From: Leucocoprinus leucothites
Lineage: Eukaryota > Basidiomycota > Agaricomycetes > Agaricales > Agaricaceae
NCBI GenBank assembly: GCA_013368445.1
Contig: JAACJO010000037.1
Coordinates: 124,001 to 188,000, forward strand
Length of the DNA stretch: 64,000 nucleotides
Reading direction: 5' to 3'
Below the pieces are notes generated by a model. That model ran no database searches and was not told the origin of the DNA. It was given only the letters and a program-made list of their open reading frames with translations. Positions 45,300-56,379 of this stretch are shown here, in pieces. Numbering within the stretch: the first letter of the stretch is position 1; the number at the start of each line of letters is the position of its first letter. Both the position numbers and the translations under genes were made by a program.

Positions 45300-45508
45300 T
45301 GACTAGTAGGTTACAGTCATCAATATCTCAAACCTGTCTTGAAGCTCAACATCATCAGGAGAGTCCAAACCCTGAAGATCATCAGTATCATCTGGTCCAT
45401 CCATGCAAGAAGTGTCATCATCAGCCACATCATTGTTGTCTTTGCATTGACAGCCATGGGAAGCTGAGCCATCCACATTCATCAGGGTTTTGTCTTCAGG
45501 GATACCTG
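45300..45508 (-). pseudogene. KDZ transposase C-terminal tail, left of the Copia insertion
   Basis: The minus strand reads IPEDKT, then Asp-rich DDTDDLQGLDSPDDVEL, and continues the KDZ reading frame that stops at 50815 on the other side of the Copia element. Removing Copia and one ACCTG restores continuity (LDPG then IPEDKT). Confidence 0.75.
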
Positions 45509-45868
45509 TGTCAGGATCGCAAACCCCTGCCGAGTCCTGTCTGCATAATATCAGCTCATTATCTGTATGGTATCCAAGTTTCGTCTCGCCGTGCTGACCA
45601 TACATTTTTCCGTACATTTATTCGTTGTTATCATAATGTAACTGAGCATGTTGTCTATGAGACAAGCTCTGTATTCAATATTGTCCTATAAGTAGTATAC
45701 CAACATGTCCTGACACTTCAGTTCTCGTGTCGAGATACTGAAGTGAGTTTGTTATCTAGTCTTTCTTACTTTTCTTACTTATGCTAATCATATTTGTAGT
45801 ATATATTTATCTTTCAGGTATTGACTACAGTTCTCGCATCGAGATACTGAATATATATTTATCTTTCA
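45509..45868 (+). repeat. Copia 5' LTR
   Basis: 360 bp. Starts TGTCAGGATCGC, ends ATCTTTCA. Confidence 0.93.
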
Positions 45869-45929
45869 GGTTATGGGCCCCACCCCATTGCATTGCTAAA
45901 GAAAGAAATTATCTATATTGAAGTTTACG

Positions 45930-48900
45930 ATGACTACCAATATGCTGTCCTCAGCAGTTCCGAAGTTGGATGTGTCTGGTAGTAACTGGGCGATATTCGC
46001 AATATGTTTTCAGACAGAGGTCCAAGGAAAGGATCTGTGGGGCCACTTCAATGGTAGTGAACCTCGCCCTGTAATCAGAGCTTCACCTTCTGCTAGTCAG
46101 ACTACTGGATCCCAGTCCGGCGCCACTCCTTCTGCTCCTACTACACAACCCACTGCTACTGCCTCTGATGCTACTCCTGCAAACCCTGCCGCTTCGAGCA
46201 CTGCCTCCACTCCTGCTACTGTTCCTGCCACACCCTTGCAGACTGCCGTCCCTATGAGCACTCAGCCTACCCTTGCTGTCACAACAACAGCATCTGCCAT
46301 CCCTACTCAGCCTACACAGCCTGCTGTCACAGTCGAGATGGTCGAGAGTTGGGTCAAGAACGAAAAATTTGCTCGTGCCTTGCTCGCCCAATGACTCCCT
46401 GACTCTACTTTTTTGGTTGTATCTGGACAGCCAACCGTCAAAGAAATGTGGGCGGCCATAGTGCAGGAATACACTTACAAGAGTGCCTTCTCACAGGCAC
46501 GTCTTCGTCGTGACTTCATGTCCATGCAATGCCCTGATAAGGGTGATATTTGTATATTCCTGAGTGAGCTTCACTGCCATAAAGCCAAACTTGAAGCTGT
46601 TGGTGTCATCATTAATGATGATGATTACAGGAATGCAATAATACAATCCTTACCTTGGTGGCTTGCTTCATATGCTTTGAACCAGCTATCTGCTGCCCGA
46701 CTCCATAGCTCCCTCCAACACACCATAGATCCCGACATCTTGATCATCTTAATTAGTGATGAATGGGATAGAACACGCCCCAATCAATCCAGGGGTGGTG
46801 CCGCTAAAGCCGAAAGTGACGATGCTTTGATGGTTGTGGGAAACAAGGGAGGGGGCAGTGGTGGAAACAATGGCGGCAGTGGAAAGTTCAAGGGAAAGGT
46901 GAAAAGAAGGGGCCATGTTGGATTTGTGGCAGTGATCACTGGAAGAGAGAATGCCCTAAGAGAGGCACTAGTGAGAAGAAGGAGGGGGAGAAGGGAGGTA
47001 ACGCACCTAGAAAGGGTGCCAGTGCCAATATTGTCACCAAAGACGATGACGACGACTGCTCCTTCATGGTAGAGGAGCTATTGGACTACGAGAGTGACTC
47101 AAGTTGGTCCGAACTCGAGGCTGATCACTTGAATAGTGTGTCGGAAAGTGATGAAGGGATCACAAGTGAAATTGATTTCGGATCGGATTTTGAAGAAGTC
47201 AATATCGCTGCAAATGAAGAGGTCATCAGTGTCAGCAAATCCACTCAAACATGAGTCGAGGTGTTCGACTCAGGTGCAACAACTCACATTACTCCCTACC
47301 GCGATCATTTTTCCACCTTCAAATCCATTCCCCCTCAACCCTTGCATGCTGCGAACAAGAAAGCTTTTGACGCTGTTGGAAAGGGTGAAGTCACTTTAGA
47401 CTTACCAAATGGTGCCGCTTCATCCCAACTCCACCTGAGTGAAGTGTGTGTATTCCCCCAAGGCTGGTTACACACTTGTATCCATTGGTCAGCTCGATGA
47501 TGCCAGATTCTCCACCACATTTGCAAATGGAAAGTGTGTCATCTGCGATGCAGGCGGCGCCCGAGTAGCTGAGATCCCAAGAAATGGGAAAGGCCTGTAT
47601 AAACTAGTCAGAGAGGGTGCAGAGGAAGTGAATGTGGCGAGTGAACCACTCACCCTAGATATGCTCCATTGCCGCTTGGGCCACATCGCTCCTGGAGCTG
47701 CTCAGAAACTTGTCCGTGATGGTCTAGTCACTGGCTTGAAGCTTGACGATGGAAGTGATACCGATTTCTTCTGCGAGTCTTGTGCCTATGCAAAGGCGAC
47801 TTGGCTACCAATTTCCAAGTTTTGTGAGGGTGAGCAGGTGGAAAAGTTTGGTGATGAAATCCATTCGGACATCTGGGGACCTGCACGCACTGAAACAAAG
47901 AAGGGTAAATGTTATTATGTGACATTTATCAATGATTTTTCGAGGTGGACTCACATTGATTTCCTCTCGAATAAATCTGACGTCTTCGAGTCATACCGCA
48001 ACTTCGATGCATGGTGTGAAACTCAGTTTGGTGTGTGTATCAAAGCCCTGCACTCAGACTGTGGTGGTGAATACACTATGAACAAATTTCAGTCATACCT
48101 CAAATCCCGTGGCATGAAAACAAAGCTTACCGTGCACGATACACCCCAGCACAACAGCATTGCCGAACACCGAAATCGAACCATCATCGAACGCACTCGT
48201 GCCTTGTTACATGCTAGTCATTTGCCAAAGTCGTTGTGGGCAGAGGCGGTTGCCCATGTCATGTGGTTAATGAACCGAACAGGCATGAAAGCGATAGAAG
48301 GACGAATGCCTTTTGAGGCATTGTACGGTCGGAAGCCAGACTTGCGGGCAATACATGAGTGGGGAGAGGAGGTGTGGGTACACCAAGCCGGTGGTGACAA
48401 GCTCGGTGGACGGGCAAAGAAGGGACGATGGGTGGGATATGACACAGAGAGCAATGGCTCTCGTGTGTATTTCCTAGACACGGGCGCTGTCAAAATTGAA
48501 AGAAACTTTCATTTCATTAATACAGGTCGTTCCGGGCTTGAGGGGGAGCACTCACCTGGGAACAAGCCTCGAAATGACGGCCCACGGAACAGCAACCCTC
48601 TGGCGGGAAATCCTGACACAACACCTATCCCTCCAACTCCTTCCCCTGATGAAAAACCCGCTGAAACTGAGCTGCACAAATCAAGTGCTGAGAACGATGA
48701 TGTCAACCCCAGAGAAGCACCCCGCGATGATGTTCCTCGAGCCGGAAGGACTTAGCGCATTAGAAATCCAAGTGCAAAAGCTCGGGCGATCCTTGAGGGG
48801 ACAGCGGTGACATTAGCTGAGGAAATCGATTGGGTTGATGTCCATGTTCTTGTGGCAGATATTGAGGAGACAGAGGGGCTGGAGCCAGGAAGCCTGAGTG

Positions 48901-50447
48901 AGGCAAAGACAAGGGGTGACTGGGAATTGTGGAAAAAGGCGATGGAAGAAGAACTTACCATGCTGGGTGATGCTGGCACATGGGAACTCATTGACCCGCC
49001 GATCAGAGTCAACATCGTTGGATCAAAGTGGGTGTTTAAAGCAAAGAAAGACGCCACTGGCAACGTTGTCCGCTACAAAGCAAGACTCATTGCGCAAGGG
49101 TTCTCACAGGTCCCAGGTGTCAACTATTTTGACATGTTTGCACCTGTTGCGTGCCTCTCATCCATCTGATCCATACTTGCCATCGCTGCCGCCTGTGATC
49201 TGGAGATCCATCAGATCGACATCAAAGGGGCCTACCTTAACGGGAAATTAAATGATGATGAGAACATTTACATGCGGCAACCACCCGGCTTTGTCTCTTC
49301 CTCTCATCCTCATTGTGTATGCCACCTCAAGAAGACCCTCTACGGCCTCAAGCAATCCGGGAGACGATGGTATCAATGTCTCTGCGAAATATTAGTCAAT
49401 AATCTGGGATTTTCGCACTGTGAAGTCGACCAGAGCGTTTTCTTCAAGACCATTGCCCCCGACCTCATCATTATCCTTGTTCACATCGACAACTGCACAA
49501 TTGCTGCCTCAACTATTGCATTAATTCATTGGGTGAAGAATGGAGTGAAGCAATTCGTGGAGATTACGGACCTGGGGGAGATACATTGGTTGTTGGGCAT
49601 TGAATTGAAACGGGATAGAGAACACAGTAAAATCTCGCTTTCCCAACGTTCCTATATTGACACTTCAATTCGCCGTTATGGTTTTGAGGATGCGAAGCCT
49701 GTCAGCATGCCCATGGACCCATCAACTCGACTAGCATCCACACAATCGCCTCAAATGACCGCCAAAATCGCTCAAATGTCCAAACAACCCTACCAAGAGG
49801 CCGTCGGCAGGCTTATGTATGCTGCACTTGGAACGCGACTGGATATCGCATATGCAGTGCAGGTGCTCTCGAAGTTTTCGAGAAATCCCGGGGAAGTGCA
49901 TTGGGAGGTAGTGAAACGAGTCTTCAGGTATCTGAAGGGGACTCAGGAGTATTGGTTGACATATGGAGGCATTGGAGAAAGCCTCAAGGGATTTATGGAC
50001 GCAGACGGCAACATGGCGGAGGATCGCTGTGCTACATCAGGGTATGCTTTCATCATTAACGGTGGAGCGGTTTCTTGGAGTGCGAAGCAACAAGAAATCG
50101 TTACTCTATCTACTACAGAACCTGAATATGTTGCTGCAACACACGCCGCTAAGGAAGCCTTGTGGCTTTGTTCGCTTATATCTCAAGTCTTCAATATCAT
50201 GCTCCCCTTGACTACCATCTTTTCCGACAACCAATCTGCCATCGCACTTGCCAAGGACCACCAGTATCACGCTCGCACCAAACACATTGACATACGCTAT
50301 CATTTTATTTGCTGGATCGTTGAAGAGGACAAGATTCGGCTTGTCTATTGCCTGACTGAAGACATGGTCACAGATGTCTTCACGAAGGCACTCGCATCAC
50401 CGAAAGTCAAGCATTTTGCTTGTGAACTCGGCCTCGTCAAGGTTTGA
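45930..50447 (+). pseudogene. gag-pol: Copia gag-pol polyprotein, broken
   Basis: Gag starts at MTTNMLSSAVPKLDVSGSNW (45930), followed by a Thr/Pro/Ala-rich insert. TGA at 46392 interrupts it (LAQ-stop-LPDS). The zinc knuckle CWICGSDHWKREC (about 46917-46955) is in another frame, so a frameshift lies near 46900. TGA 47252 precedes the protease DSGATTHITPY (47264). A second frameshift lies near 47445. From there one frame runs to 50447 with TAG 48753 and TGA 49167. It holds the GAG-pre-integrase HCRLGH site (about 47670), the integrase core (HSDIWGP 47862, HSDCGGEY about 48051, ENR-like AEHRNRT about 48165), RT (GSKWVFKAK 49020; the active site reads VHIDNC near 49480, where YVDD is usual) and RNase H to VKHFACELGL. 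Confidence 0.9.
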
Positions 50448-50454
50448 GGGGGAG
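50443..50454 (+). other. Copia polypurine tract
   Basis: TTTGAGGGGGAG directly precedes the 3' LTR and overlaps the pol stop (TGA 50445-50447). Confidence 0.75.
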
Positions 50455-50814
50455 TGTCGGGATCGCAAACCCCTGCCGAGTCCTGTCTGCATAATATCAG
50501 CTCATTATCTGTATGGTATCCAAGTTTTGTCTCGCTGTGCTGACCGTACATTTTTCCGTACATTTATTCGTTGTTATCATAATGTAACTGAGCATGTTGT
50601 CTACGAGACAAGCTCTGTATTCAATATTGTCCTATAAGTAGTGTACCAACATGTCCTGACACTTCAGTTCTCGTGTTGAGATACTGAAGTGAGTTTGTTA
50701 TCTAGTCTTTCTTACTTTTCTTACTTATGCTAATCATATTTGTAGTATATATTTATCTTTCAGGTATTGACTACAGTTCTTGCGTCGAGATACTGAATAT
50801 ATATTTATCTTTCA
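50455..50814 (+). repeat. Copia 3' LTR
   Basis: 360 bp. Starts TGTCGGGATCGC. Confidence 0.93.
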
Positions 50815-51915
50815 ACCTGGATCCAAGTTCCCATTGAAACCTGGTATTTTTTGCAGTTTCTGAAATCAGCAAAGGTGGAGCTCATTGAATCATATTTGCT
50901 TGCCTCAGTAGAGGTGGACATAGTGTGCAAGCAGAGGATCAGACTGAGAGAGTTGATTCTCTTGATCCAACAAGAACTGTTCTTTGTCCTGGATATGGGT
51001 TATGACACATCTTATCTTGCTATTCAACTAAGTGATTTCTTCATTTGCACACTTAATTTTGAAATGCTGATCCATGAGTGCTTGAATAGCAGGCCAAGAC
51101 CAGGGACAATCACATATATCTTGATGTGAATCTTGCAGCAGATCAAAATTGGAGAGAAAGGCATATTCCATGACTTCATTCCATTCAAGTGCAGGGCAAG
51201 GTGGAGACATTTCTTGTGCTGCCTTGTTGTACTGCTCCAAGGCCAATTTCACAGCAATTGATTGTGCATGTAGGGCCTTGCCAACTTGTTGTCGGAGCTT
51301 GTACCCTGACAATTACCAGTAAGCCATGCTCTCAGAACCAATACTCAAGGCACACCTGACTGAGACATGTTCATCTTTGATAACTCAAAGATGTGTGAAA
51401 CTACTAAGCCCTCCAGTTCATCCAGGTGGCGCTGATACTGCTGCTTATTAACTATTTCCTTTGCCCAGCACCAGGGCTCAGAATCCACTTCCCATCGCTC
51501 CTCAATGCTGAGCTTTTCTTCAAGTTTGTGTACAGCTTGGAGACAGTGCTCTTCTTTCTCCCATGGGTAACAGTGCCAAACAGCTGTTGCCATACCCTTC
51601 AGTGCTCTGTACTGCCCGCCCTTTGCACTCCCCTAAGTTGAGTTGATAAACATAATGTTTATATTGTTGGTCTCCAGACTAAAAGGCAGTGCATTTCAAT
51701 ATGATTCTAGGTAATAGCAGGCACAATGTACGTTAGCTCCTTCATCTCCACCAGTCTCTGATAGTATTCCATCTCCAGCATCTCCTGAATGGGTTCATGT
51801 GATAAGCCCTGCAGGTACATTTGCTCTTCTTTGAGTCATTGTGTGAAAATTTTGACATCCATGATTCCCTGCATTTGAAGTGATTGAATTAAATTTGTCA
51901 TGACAGTCTCCAAGA
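50815..51915 (-). pseudogene. KDZ-superfamily transposase, C-terminal part
   Basis: Minus-strand segments match the C-terminal region of fungal KDZ (Kyakuja-Dileera-Zisupton, CxC-type) transposases. Visible blocks: a linker block about 51840-51720; HCYPWEKEEH (about 51570); HLDELEGLVVSHIFELSKMN (about 51425-51365); SGYKLRQQVGKALHAQS (about 51309-51260); EYAFLSNFDLLQDS (about 51175-51130); LMDQHFKIKCANEEI (about 51080-51035); and PGFNGNLDPG at the Copia junction. Stops and frame changes are frequent. The catalytic N-terminal half is absent. Near 51915 the sequence switches to GyD RT leader. Confidence 0.78.
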
Positions 51916-52900
51916 GTATTTTAGATTTGGGTCAATCAGAGGTATTTCATGGTTGATTTCTCGTAACAGCAGAAGCAGTGTGTCTAATCCATCCCTACAG
52001 ACCTTCTTTGCATAGTCAACAAGATGTCCAGCAACCTCAGTCAATTTATCTTTGTACATAGTCATTGCTCAAGAAGATAGCTTGGTCACACAGACTCCTT
52101 TTAATGGTATGGGTGTTTCACTACCTATTACCACTGCAGGTGGTTCCAGGCATATGCTAACCTTATGTTGGAATAGAAAGGGGGTGCCTAGTATGACATC
52201 ATAATTCACCAAGTTCATCACATCAAACTCTTGCTTGTAACTGAGTTTTTGGTAAGTGAAGTGAATTATTGTTTGGTAGTTGATATTTGACCGTGAGCCT
52301 TGTGCTGCCATTTGCACAGGTATCACCTTTTCTAATTCAAATTCCAGTAAGTTCAGTTGTTGCACAATTGTAGTGGAGACAAAATCTCCCATTAATCCAG
52401 TATCAATTAGTGCTCTACAGGGATGTCCATTGACTTTAACAACTACAACTATGGGTCAAGGGATGACTCGAGAAATGTCTCGAGGGGTTGTAGAGTTCTG
52501 TTGAATGGATGGTTAAGTTCCTGTTTCGACTTGTAGGCCATTAACTTCAAAATTTATAATATTGGTAGAAGTACACACATTGGAGTGAGAGTCATCAGTT
52601 TTGAGATCTTTGAAGAGGGTCCTTATGTCTTCCAGAGCATCCTCAGACATGATGAGAGGTGAGTGACTGTTGTCTCCCTGAGTGTGTTGCTTTCTGACCC
52701 AATCAACAATGTTAAGTTTTTCATTTAGCAAGTGCCAACAACTTATTTTGTGGCTCAGATCAAGAAGATGATCACAAACAGTCACCCATGGCCCATTCCC
52801 TATGGCCCTGACCAAATAGCGAGGTGGATGTATTATGTGTATGAAATCATCTATGTATTTGCAGATGTCATGTGAGTATGTCAGGTTGAGGATGTTTTCT
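51915..52900 (-). pseudogene. GyD protease and start of RT region
   Basis: A leader with INHEIPLIDPNLK (about 51960-51925) is the stretch that precedes RT in agaricomycete Gypsy elements. Upstream, protease ALIDTG(L)MGDFVS lies at about 52410-52375, YDVILGTPFLFQHK at about 52205-52165, ending CVTKLSS with TGA at about 52069. The frame from 52815 to 52513 holds a linker. RT itself is not present. Confidence 0.72.
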
Positions 52901-53175
52901 GCATTTGAAAAAGGTGGGTCATTGAAGTAGAGGAGATCATAGCTAAGCTGGTCAATAGTCTCAAGGAGACTCCTTGGCAGTTGTTAGTGAGCTGAATAGT
53001 AGACTTTTCGAGTGATATACCTGGTTAAAGACTCAGGCCTCCACCTAAACACATACGAAGCTTTGACAGTAATTATGCCTGTCAAAATATCATTGTAGAT
53101 TTGTATTATTTCACTTCTGGGTGAGTGGTATGAGACTCCGAGTCCCCAGCTAGTGGGTAAGAGTTTCTGTGTAAC

Positions 53176-56090
53176 TCAGTCTAGCCAGAAATGTTTTGCA
53201 GAGCCAATCACCTCACATTTCTTGCCTAACAGACCTTCCATGTATTTCACAGCTTGAATGTCTGATATCAAATGACTATAAGCATGTGGAATAGACCTGC
53301 TAGGCTTGAAGTAGTCTCCCTCAGAATTGTAAGGATCATCATCATCTTTGGTTATCCATTCTGATACCTTCTCAAAGGAATCCATTGGTGGCATGGTGCA
53401 TAAATCCTTGAGACCTTGGTAGTCATGCACATGCAACCGAGTACTGCTAGGATTGAGGGCTTTTGGATCATTGGATTGAGTCTCATTGGACTCAAGATCT
53501 GTTTCAGATTCCTCAATTTCAGGTAGTACTATTTCATCATAGAGGTGAGTGTAGAATTCAGCATCATCATAATAGTCCATGTCCATCATTCCCAATTCAA
53601 TGAGATCTGTGCATTTGGTTGTTTCAGCAAGTTCTTGAAGATTTTCAGCCTGGTGTATGGCTGGGATTTCAATGTTATTTAGTGACCTGCTACCCAGTGA
53701 CCCTTGGCTGGAGGATGCAACATTGTTGCAAGTTGGACAGTGACGTGAGGTGTGTCCAACTTCCTTACACCTATAGCACCAATTTTCTGCACATAAGTGT
53801 TCTATCTCTTGTTCAGATAGACTGTACCAATTATTGCTACTAGATTTCCTTTCCAAAGAATTTTTGTCAGTTTTCAATTGTTCATTGCTGTTACACTGAT
53901 CATGATTACAGTGTGAATTACTAGAGCTGTTGTGGCTGGGGCAAAGCCTCCTATGACCAGTGTCTTCAAATCAGACCCTGTGCTCACAATTTCTGGAAGG
54001 GATGTTTCTGGATAGTTGACTGTTGGAGTGATGTGAGCACTTGCTTCTGGGGCCATGGGTCCTTCTATTGCTTCTTGAATCATTGTCACTACAACATGCT
54101 TGATGGGCTACTGAATTAGTCATATTGATAGTTTCTGCTGTCCTTAGTACATCAGCATATGTTGATTGTTCAGGATTTAATTGTTCTAACCACAACTGCT
54201 GTTGTATGTTGGGATTTAGGCCATACAATAATTTGGTGACCATATCAACTTCATTTCGCTTTTCATCATATCCAAGGATTGAGAAGTATTCATTTAATTG
54301 TAAAGCATATTCTCAAATGGATAGACCATTCTGATAGAATCTAGCTAGCTTACAGCATTGTTGGGCCCTGAAGTTGGTTGGGAAGCAGTAATCAAATAGT
54401 GCTTTGAAGAATTCACCAAGGTTCCAACATGTTGGGTCCAATGATGCTTCTCTAGCATAGAACTCATAAGCTTTTCCTGTGAGAGAATGAGATATGATTG
54501 ATACTTGACATTTGGGTCGAGTCCTCCCATCATTCACATAGTCCAGGGAGTGCCTGACAAATTGAAAGAATGATTGAGGGACAGGCTGCCATCATATTTC
54601 CCAGGGGGAATGGGTTTGAGCAGGGACCTGACCGAGTGGTGATGCTGACTGCTGTGATGACCTGGGTTGGCTTCACCAGAATCAGTGGGCCTCAAAGCAC
54701 TGGAAGTTTCAGAATTTGTGGTTGTTGATGTAGAAGAGAATCCACCTGAACTAGATCCCCTGCTGGAATGAGATGAACTGCTGGAGCTACTAGAGCTGCT
54801 AGAGCTGTCACTCGAAGTATCATTGGCATCAGAGCTGAGGTTACCATTATGGGAGTCATTTTCATCTGATGATGATGAACTATCACTGCTAGAGTCTGAG
54901 AGAGAGGGGCTGCACTTGCATTGACTATGCTTGTGTTTGCCTTTCCCTTTAGATTTTTTCTTTGTCCTCTCTGAGCAATGCTTCTTTTTGGGCTTGCTAT
55001 GATCTCCAGGGGGAACTGATGGTCAAATTGAATTGGCTCTTGCATCAGCAAAGGCCTTGCCCAAATAGCTATGTGGGTTAATTTGCTGAGAGGGGCGCAA
55101 ATTATCATTAATTCGGTGCAGGTTATCAGAACAGGAAGTTGTTCTTTCTTTACTAGCATCAACTATGCAATGGATGTGGTTAGCTATGCCATCAGAGACA
55201 TTGGAGAAAGTGGAAGTCTCATGGGTTCTGTCTACATCAACACTCCCCTTATGGAACTTAGCCTTCTTGTTAATCTTAGACTTCTTACGATGTTCATATT
55301 CTTTCTTCTTAGAACACTTCTTGTGATTTTGTTTGGACTCATCAGTCCTAGTCTCATGCTGGGAATCCTTATACATGGCTTGCTGCATGTTATCATTGAG
55401 TTCATTTTCCAGTATACCAGTGGCTCCCCAGTTGTGAGGGTCAGCACCTTTCCCTTTGTCTTTGGAGGTACCAACATGGGGGATGTTGTTAACTGGAGTG
55501 CCTGGGTGCCTATGGTGATAGTTGTCTCTTTGTTCATCTGAGAGACCTGCAGCGGCTTGGTTGACAGTGTCCAACTGTTCAGGGGACAGCTGCTCATTGG
55601 GTTCTTTAAGCAGGTTGATTACAAACATGATTGGTTGGTCAAAGGTGGTTATATCATTGATATTAGAGGGTCTATCAACAGACTCAGAGTGGAGAAGCAA
55701 AGATAGAACTTTGAAGCAGTTTTCAGACCACAGTGTGCTACTGAGGGGACTACTGATGTTCATATCTGAATGACATTCACTACAGAGAGTCACACGAGGA
55801 TGCCTCAGGACCCATTCCCATGACCCTGGAGGACTGGGGGTCATTGGTGAAGGGTTAACACCCATGCCAGCTACATGTACCACTAACAGAGTTGCCTCCA
55901 CAGACTGAGCAGAGATGGCAGGATTCACCATGTCATCTGCAATGTTACCTGTGGACATAGTGTCAGATCCTAAAACTTGTAGGAGAGTACTTACCTCCAT
56001 CATCCTCACTAGGAGGGTTTTCCAGTGCAGTTTTGTGACTGCAAAGATTGTATCTACTAGCAGCCATTCCAGAGAATGCAACACAAACAA
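53176..56090 (-). pseudogene. gag: GyD gag
   Basis: The minus-strand frame from about 56090 holds an acidic/basic Ser-rich N-terminal region, then PIPPGKYDG (about 54610), a capsid-like segment in broken frames (LTGKAYEFYAREASLD about 54490-54445; GLNPNIQQQLWLEQLNPE about 54222-54170), and the zinc knuckle CYRCKEVGHTSRHC (about 53776-53735). An acidic tail ends at 53176. At least one TGA (about 54313) and two frame changes occur. The leader 56091-56378 carries no recognised LTR. Confidence 0.72.
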
Positions 56091-56379
56091 GTATTTGGTT
56101 GAGATCAGAGCTAGGTGTTGACAGTCATCGACAGCAGACTTCTGGGTTGATCAGACTGGGGGGCATCCAGAGGTCAGTGATGTCAACAAGAGAGTGACTT
56201 AAGGTTTTATAGTTCCTTGTTAGGGCAAAGTGAGAGTTTGTACTGTCAAAAATATGTGGTGCAAGAGTGTTGACAGTTGTGACACATAGAAGGGAGAACT
56301 CAAGAATTGGTAACTTGACAGGAGTAAATCTCAATATTCAAGAGTCCAAACCATTCTCTAATACACAAGTAGCTGCTTA

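Larger units (their letters stand above)
45509..50814 (+). mobile_element. Ty1/Copia retrotransposon with target duplication
   Basis: 5306 bp. LTRs 45509-45868 and 50455-50814 are 360 bp each, TGTC(A/G)GGATCGC to TTATCTTTCA. The 5-bp duplication ACCTG is perfect (45504-45508 and 50815-50819). The order protease, integrase, RT/RNase H is Copia type. LTRs differ at 9 sites, all transitions, 8 of them at CpG. The coding region is broken, so the element is recent but not autonomous. Confidence 0.95.

Noticed and set aside
45149..45691. Plus-strand 180-residue ORF
   Set aside because: It overlaps the Copia LTR and the KDZ tail on the other strand. Cys/His richness is a shadow of the Asp-rich minus-strand codons.
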